Source: Botryosphaeria dothidea
Taxonomy: Eukaryota > Ascomycota > Dothideomycetes > Botryosphaeriales > Botryosphaeriaceae
Direction: 5' to 3'
Length of the DNA: 64,000 nucleotides
Assembly (NCBI GenBank): GCA_011503125.2
Contig: WWBZ02000016.1
Coordinates: forward strand, 1,550,001-1,614,000
This document shows positions 57,241 through 64,000 of the stretch, one piece after another (the stretch's first letter is position 1; each line of letters opens with the position of its first letter). Both the position numbers and the translations under genes were made by a program. A model generated the notes under the pieces. It searched no databases and had not been told where the DNA came from. It saw only the letters and a program-made list of their open reading frames with translations.

Positions 57241-60200
57241 CTTGTGGGCAAGTGGCTGGTGGTGGTGGAGGAGGAGGAGGATGGAAGGAGTTTGATGGGA
57301 GAAGATTCCTTTGCTGCCTGTTTATGGGTCGAGGCCACGAATGAGGCAGAGATTAGGAGGGCTAGGGCGTTGTATTGGATGCTTGAATCGAAGATGGTGC
57401 GCAGGGGCTGAAGGAGGCTGCTTGCAAGCGGATGTTGGTGCTGGGACGGGAGTCGAGTGCAGCTAGGGGCAGTTGACATTGAAGCAGCTGTGCGGCGGTG
57501 CCTAGAGTCTACAATGACGTACCTGCTCGATTCGGCGCTTGGACTGTCGGCGCACACAGACGAGGGCAGGTGTTGTTTTTCACTCCTCGTCATCGCGCCC
57601 TCAGCCTCTGCCACAACAACTCCACCCCACGCCGCCGCAGCTCATTACCAGCTTCTCCTCTCCTTACACGCGCTACCACAGTAAGTACTGGTCTATCTAA
57701 AGGACACATTTGCCTCTTAGCCCCAGATCTTCCTTCCTGGTCTTCGCAAAGGCGTGCGACCAGGCTGGATGACCTGGTGGCATGCGAGGCGTCGCCGGCT
57801 CAACGCCTCCCCCTTTAGCACGATAGCTTCCTTGAGAGGGGATCACACTGCATGGTAGAGACTTAAAGAGCCTTTTCGAAGCAACTGATACGCTTCTCGA
57901 CGGCCCTGGTTGCTGGCAGAGGCTGGCACCGAGCTTGTCGTCCACATCCATCCCCCGCGCTCCACAAGTGACGCCGCAGTACAACCTCCTTGGCCAGTAT
58001 CCTTTCTCCCTCACAACTGCTAATCAGTGAGTAGCAAAGATCTTCGTCCGCCCTCTCGCGCGCTCATCGGTTCCGGTCGCAGTCGTGCGCCGTCAACCGC
58101 GCTGGTGATGCGCGCGCTTCTGTCTGCGACGGAATCTCTCCAGCTCACACTCCCTAGTCCTCCTTCCTCCAGCAGCTTCTGACAGCTTCGCACAAGGTAG
58201 GTCGTTCTTCCTAAAGATACCAATAGCACTATCTTACATACGACTCCGCGAGATCTTCCTGATCACTCGCTCCTTATCAACCTCACCTAAAGCCGTCGCA
58301 ACTTCATGCGCGCCCTCCCGACACTTCGAAAGCTGACCATATCGCTAGACATGCGGCGCTTGCCACTGCATAAAAAGGCTCACAAGGCTGTTTTTCTTCT
58401 TGATTCTAGTCGCAGAACATTCCGTAACGCCAACCCGCGCTCACGACAATGCGATGCGACCGACGCAGGTCGACCGCTGGCCCAGTGACCTAGCTCCGCA
58501 GAAGGAAAGCTCTCTCTTCCAACACAAGTGCGAGCTAGCATCATTGAAGCTGCTGATAACTTCCATGAACGCCTCCCTTCTGCCTTGCAAGACCCAAGCG
58601 TCACCTCACTCAATATATCACCCCTGTAAGCTACCCTTGATTCAATCCTTGACACAACAACATTTTACAACAACCAGGCTGGACGCAAGCTATAGAACAA
58701 AGTCTTTTTGTTCTTCCACGTCCAGCCTTATATTGAAACAGAGGATGGGCTACTGGCTTCATGGACCTGTCTTCTCGCTTCACGTGTCTAGCCCATCTTC
58801 TCAGTGGTGGTTCTGGTCCAAAGCAAGCATACATTTTCCTCAACTTGAGTCTGGACAAAGCCGCCTCCTTTCATGGAAGTTGAACCTCAACTGACCCTGT
58901 ACGGTATTGTGCCGGTCGCACGATCAGCTCATGACCAGCACCCCGATATTGGTACCACGAGAAAGACGTCGATACGGGAAGCGGGCCCTCCTTCCTACCA
59001 TCAAGATGTCCTCTATGATTGTGCAAGCACAGAAAGGTACTGAGGTACCGCTTCAATTTCACTATCTACATGAGAGTGGCCTAGCACTGAAGGCTTAATC
59101 CGTTCACAGCAACATTCCTTCAGGTGACAACAACACCACGCAGGCGCCGAACATCTTTCGGCAGGATACTATTCTTGCGCGACATTGTCTATGGTTCATA
59201 AAGGGAATGTTGCTGCAATCTTTTTAATAAAGTAAGTCACCATCCCATTCTGACACCATGTTCAAGTCTCTATTTTGATGATGAACCATATCCACTCAGT
59301 CGGATAGCCCTTGGCTGGATGACCTCGATAATGTTGTCGCACTGATCACACATCTCACAACACCCATTCCTTAATAATTCCGATAAGTACTTTTGTTAAC
59401 CATTGTGGTTATTCCTGCGAAACCAGTTCCTTGGAGTCATCATCTATCCTATACCTTGGTGCAGATGCCACGTTCAAAGCAAGTAAGTACAATTTCTTCG
59501 TTTTTCTGTTCTATTTATCTCAAAGCATGATGGAAAAAATCCGAATCACAAAGGGTACTGATGGCCCGCAAAAGCGGAACCCGGTCATCCTTCCATGTGG
59601 GAATGTGGTTTCTGAAACACCATATTCTATATTTGATAGCTTTGGCGATTTTTACACATAAGGAAGTTCATGACGGCTACCAACACTATTATTTCTCAGG
59701 AACCAGCCGGAAGAGCCCATCGACACTCCACTGAGCGCCATACATTACATCAACGCATTTGCTGGCAATAAATTAGAAAGATGTTGGAGATGCTCCCGCT
59801 CTACCTCTTCGCACGTAGAAGTCTCCGAGAATTTGGTTGACTTACGTTGTAGACTGTTGTATATTCCATCTTGAAGTTTCACTGGTTCAGTAAAGTCCAT
59901 CCTCAACGTATTTCCAATCTTCGTACTGATTCTCTCAATCTCACAGTCGCAGACATATTTTACAGCCATATCAGATCCTACCCCCGTCGCAAGTATCTCT
60001 CCTGCTCTTCCAATAGCCCTCGACACCACCTTTTTATCATATCGCGATTGAACAAATCAGATCTTCCAGGACCACATAAGTCGAGTACGGTCACATTGAG
60101 GGTATTTCATGGACCGTGTCAAGCATGGATGAGCTTGGGACTGTTTTTGCTTTACGGTCATTGCTTTCGAGCCCTCTTAATCGACACAGGAAGGGTTCAA
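57241..60200. other. 3 kb without a supported gene
   Basis: The first 0.4 kb looks like the leader/promoter of the small gene. The rest holds only short frames on both strands; frame 58400-58894 (+) has no signature. No RNA gene was recognised. Confidence 0.5.
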
Positions 60201-63200
60201 CGGGGCCCATTTTCGACCTTGAATCCTTCGAGAACCGGCAGAAACGTGCGACGGCCAATATCAAAGGTTCTCTTTGTAGGGGTCTAGCTTACGGTCAGCT
60301 GTGAACTCCAGGTAAAGGTGACGACATTGCTCTCCGTTTTCACTGAGATATTTTAGATTACTGGCTATTCCGTACCTTGTTTCCCTCCTCCAGCCGCCTT
60401 TAATCTTTTCCTTTTCAGATTTTCTACTAACGAGTCTCTCTCTAGTGTTTTTTCCTTCGCTCTCGTCAGCGAAGATTTACTTAGCGGGAAGCTTCTAATC
60501 ACCATATAAAGACCCCAATCGGACGCCCAGATAAGTCTTCTACTTTATTTTCTCCTCTACCATTGTTTCTCCGACGGCTGCAGTGCGGCCGGCTCCGCCA
60601 CGACCAGCTCAGCTGTGCTTCGGGAGCTGGCCTACCACACCTCCACCAGAGGCCCTCAGTGGAACCTGTGTGGTAGCGGAAAAGCGGCCCAGATCAAAAA
60701 CCTCATGAACAAACGAGCTCGTCTTGTCATTTCCGGCGTAGCTCGCTGCAAGTGAAGGGACAAAGAAATCACCAAGTAGAGTATTCAACAGTGACGCTCC
60801 GGCCAGACCACGCTTCCAATCTCGCCATTTTCAAGACAGACAACAGAGCTTGCTAGGGTAAGTCCAGCCCCATTCTACACAATCGGCCGCCGCCATCAAG
60901 ATTATTCCGCCGAGCTCAGTTTTGCTGGACTTCGGGAATGAGCTTCGGGCACATGTGCCTGGGGTCCGCAAGAAAACCGGCGCATGCGTGCGGCCAAGAT
61001 CAAAACCCTGCGTCACTTCGCTCTCGAGCCTGTTCTAAAAATACGAGCTTGCTCTTCTAAACCAGGGGACATTAATTTCTTTTGTAGTACATGAACTAAC
61101 CATGGCGTAGTTCTGCAAAGCATGCAAGCCCATCTTGTGGACCAATCTTTTGCAACAATCATCAAAGTCTTTGGCTCAGAGTGCTTAACATGGAACTATT
61201 CTGTGAGCTGCTGCTGTTGTTCGAAACCAGAATATCCAAGATGCTGTAGACTCTATTTGTATGTATATTTTTTTCTCTAATAAGAGTAGAACAAGCCACA
61301 CTAACACTAATTTATAGCTGGGTTCCGCTGCACCTCCATGCCATCTGCATCCCCCGCTGAACAGCGATTGACATAATTTCGAGGACGAACGCCCCCTCTA
61401 CATTACTTCAGTCAGCTTGGCAGGAACAAAATATGGCCAAGATTGAAATACTCGCGGGTGCGAAGGTCGAAGGCTGCCTCCATGTATGAACACGCACTTC
61501 CGCTGCCGTTCATTCTCGAGATCCAGCCTGCTTGACAATCTGCTTCAAAACAACGGCCAGAGAGCCGGTCGGTCTTCCTTCTTTGCCATGGAAGATCGGC
61601 CGTGGTTGGTAGATCCAACTGAAGGCCAAGATCAAAATCCCCGTGTGCTATGTCATTTCCAATCTCGGAACACACTCTGAAGATGATCGGTCTTGTTCCA
61701 GCCAACCGGGGAGACAGAGCTTACTACAAACCATGGTTTTTCTTTCCTATCGTCAATTACTAACTTATTTCGTTGAAATTTTCACGATGACCGATAACAC
61801 ACTTACTGACGACCTCAAGGTACATTCCTGAGTAGTCTACGTCTCTTTTCTCTCTACTTCTTCTTTCACTACTCTAGTCTTTTCTTTAGTTTCCTTATTT
61901 CTCTCATTATTTCTTTTGCTATAGTCTATCTCCCACTTTTAGTCTTTTCTAATCTGTTGCCTTATCTCTCTCTGATTCTCAATCTTTTTTCGCTCAAGTT
62001 TACTTCTTTCTCTATTCCGCTCGGTCAGTCTTTCATATCTCCTTTCATTTCTTAGTTTTCACGACCCTTCTCCCTCCTACCCACGGCCAAGAGCCCCGGC
62101 CGATCTTGGCTCCACTCGAAGATCGGACCGGCTGGCAAAGCCAGAAACGGCCAAGATCAAACACTCCTGCGAACTCGAGAGCGTGCATGGAAGTTTTTGC
62201 GCGCTAGACAAGCGCAGGAAGACATGTTTGGGTGAAGGCACGGTCAGATGTCGGCCGCTGTTTTCCAAGACTCTTTGAGCCGGTGAAACTTTCCAGCAAC
62301 GGCCACGTTCTTCTGGCGGCCTTCTTGGAGAATCCGTCAGGGTACAGCGGCAAAGATTGAAATTGTGCGATATTTGGGAGCCTGCCTCGCCACTGTGGCA
62401 TGGCCTCTGCAGGACGTACGAACATACATTACACGGCCAGAAATTCGGCTGGTCTCTGCTCTCCTCCATCTGAGGACCAGCTGGGTAAGCTGACATGCCA
62501 TGAAATACGCCCCCTTTGTGAATACCGGAGTGGGACGAGTCCTTCACTAGAAATATGCCAGTGTTGTGATGATGCATTTGTCTCTTCTCGGCCAGAGAGC
62601 CCGCTCGGTTTCTGCTGCTTCCATAGGAATTGAGCGGCTCACTGCTGCATGCACGGTCCCTCATGGAACCTCTGTAGTGCTGGCCAAGATCAACAAACCG
62701 ATGCCAACAGGCGCTCTTCTCAAAAATATTGATTTGTGGTTTACCAGCACCGTTACATACCCTGGAATGTCTCTTCACGGCCAGAGTCCAGCCAGCCTTC
62801 TGTTCCCCATCGGAAGGTTGGATGGCAAGCTGTCGCCTTGGTTTCTCCAGAAGCCGCAGCAGCGAATGGCCAAGATAAAAAAGAAGCCGGCTTCAATGGC
62901 CGTCCGTCTCGAGGAACGGACGGGTGGTGAATAGTCTCTGGTACATAAGGCCATCAGATCCGGCAGGTCTTCCGCTCACGCAATGGGATAGCAGCTGGTA
63001 ACTGTTTGCTCGGTTTCGTCAGAAGCCGCGACGGTTAAGGCCGAGAGCGACAACCATTTCTCAGAGAACTGCTCTTCAGACTAGTTGAAGAACAAGTGAC
63101 TTAGAAATGGGATATACCAATGATATGTCTCTCTTGCGGCCAAATATTCGGCAGTCCTCCGCTTCTCCACCATCGGGGGACTTTGCTGGTAGCTGTTTGT

Positions 63201-63540
63201 CTGGGTTCGAAAGAAACCGCGGCAGTGCTTGGCCAAGATCAAAACGCCCGTATTTGAGCTGTTCTTCCTGAAGTATGGGAGAAGCAGTGAACAACACGGG
63301 CAACAAAGATGGCCCAACTTTCGAGGCTTCCGTACAGTTTTCCATTATGCGGCGAGTTTTCATTTGGTGAGATGTGTAGAGACTAGCTTAGTTAATTATT
63401 TACTATCATTGGTTTTCGTATGTTGTTGAGAGGTTTTTGTAAACAGAAAATATGCATGCGAGAGCATCGATCGAGTTCTGTTACCGTGGCCAGACTGATG
63501 GCAATGTTGTGGTGAGAAGGTCGGCCAATCAACCGAGGTC
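60201..63540 (+). repeat. Degenerate tandem/dispersed repeat array with GGCCAAGATCAAAA core
   Basis: The motif CGGCCAAGATCAAAA or a close variant recurs on the plus strand at about 60252, 60685, 60991, 61435, 61624, 62148, 62348, 62497 (weak), 62681, 62868, 63039 (weak), 63231 and 63522 (weak). In the densest part spacings cluster at about 150-195 bases. Each copy is preceded by a CGGCCAGAG-like start, an imperfect hairpin (for instance CCAGCCTTC...GAAGGTTGG near 62790-62820, CCGCTC...GAGCGG near 62600-62635, CCAGCTC...GAGCTGG near 60606-60632) and often AGAAGCCGC about 20 bases before the core. No coding frame persists across copies. Class unknown: an old satellite or a SINE-like element. 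Confidence 0.7.
61840..62080 (+). repeat. Polypyrimidine (CT-rich) tract
   Basis: About 240 bases composed almost wholly of T and C on the plus strand, interrupting the repeat array between its copies at 61624 and 62148. Confidence 0.8.
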
Positions 63541-63828
63541 CACTGTGGACCTTGACTCTTTGGCTTCGGCGCGCGCACCTTCATCCATCCCTCTTCATCC
63601 TAAACACGAGGTCTACCGCGTCGGATCTTGCCATCTCATTTCCGCCCGCTCTCGAAGCGAAATGTAACATCGGCAACGCCTGCACCCTCTCGCCGGCGTC
63701 TGTTACTTCGGGCTGTTGCGCGGCACAGGGCGGGGCGCCAATTAGATTCGCTGGCAAGCGCACGCCGACCCTGGCCGCTTGAACAACCTCCCTAACCAGG
63801 TATTCGGCCCCGTCATGAACCCTTCGCC

Positions 63829-64000
63829 ATGGACGCAAAGTGGGACACTGCGACGGGCTTTCCAGTCCGTAATGGCTATATAGCTCTGCTACTTGCCGTC
63901 CTCTTCGCGGGCGCTCTGCTGCTGTCCGGTGCCGCCGCCGTCTTCCAGAACCACCCGGCGCGAGTACCCTTGAGTGGACAATCGCCGTCGATACACTCGT
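63829..64000 (+). CDS. 5' end of a membrane or secretory protein gene (runs off window)
   Basis: From the ATG at 63829 the frame stays open to the window end (57 codons). It reads a short polar N-terminus (MDAKWDTATGFPVRNG), then a strongly hydrophobic segment of about 22 residues (YIALLLAVLFAGALLLSGAA) and a polar continuation with HPARVPLSGQSPS. This is a signal anchor or first transmembrane helix. The upstream 0.3 kb is GC-rich and resembles a promoter. A competing ATG at 63815 leads to a stop within about 30 codons. Family unknown. Confidence 0.5.
   Translation, partial: MDAKWDTATGFPVRNGYIALLLAVLFAGALLLSGAAAVFQNHPARVPLSGQSPSIHS

Noticed and set aside
63200..63240. tRNA B-box-like GGTTCGAAAG inside the repeat array
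   Set aside because: It does not match the GGTTCGANTCC consensus, and I found no A-box or cloverleaf around it.
60201..63540. Repeat units as U2 snRNA-derived copies
   Set aside because: The core GGCCAAGATCAA resembles the start of U2 (GGCUAAGAUCAAG), but the GUAGUA branch-pairing element that must follow in U2 is absent in every copy I read.

Overview
The window is nuclear DNA from a filamentous ascomycete. The evidence is short spliceosomal introns with GT-AG borders, CT-rich leaders, and a mating-type (MAT) locus with its usual Pezizomycotina neighbours. The linked set APN2, COX13 (COX VIa), APC5, CIA30, ADE1 (SAICAR synthetase) and a mitochondrial carrier on one side, and a PH/SMP-domain gene on the other, matches the layout I know from Botryosphaeriales (Dothideomycetes, e.g. 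Botryosphaeria, Neofusicoccum, Diplodia, Phyllosticta). Species cannot be fixed from sequence reading alone.

Left arm (0.1-16.4 kb): sodium/solute symporter (-), ADE1 (-), RIM2-like pyrimidine nucleotide carrier (-), CIA30 (+), APC5 (+), COX13 (-), APN2 (+). For every one of these I could join exons into one open frame.

MAT locus (18.5-26.2 kb): four genes form two divergent pairs: MAT1-1-8-like (-) / MAT1-1-1 alpha-box (+), then MAT1-2-1 HMG-box (-) / MAT1-2-5-like (+). Both idiomorph types are intact side by side in one haploid sequence, which is the architecture of a homothallic (self-fertile) fungus. The MAT1-1-8-like protein carries four imperfect tandem repeats of about 55-60 residues that I have not seen described.

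Right arm (27-45 kb): a large ER-type PH + SMP-LTD lipid-transfer protein (TEX2/Nvj2 family) with a very long low-complexity tail, a secreted cutinase (-), a SPOUT-class RNA methyltransferase (+), a mitochondrial mL45/Mba1-like protein (+), an EOS1-like integral membrane protein (+), and a decayed 3' remnant of a type-B carboxylesterase interrupted by a (TTC)22 microsatellite.

Distal part (45-64 kb): gene-poor. It holds one MFS hexose transporter (+), one tiny three-exon gene encoding a 75-residue basic/proline-rich protein (-), a degenerate tandem/dispersed repeat array (about 60.2-63.5 kb) with a recurrent GGCCAAGATCAAAA motif, and the first codons of a membrane-protein gene leaving the window on the right. 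Long gaps are stated as such; many GC-rich open frames in them look spurious.
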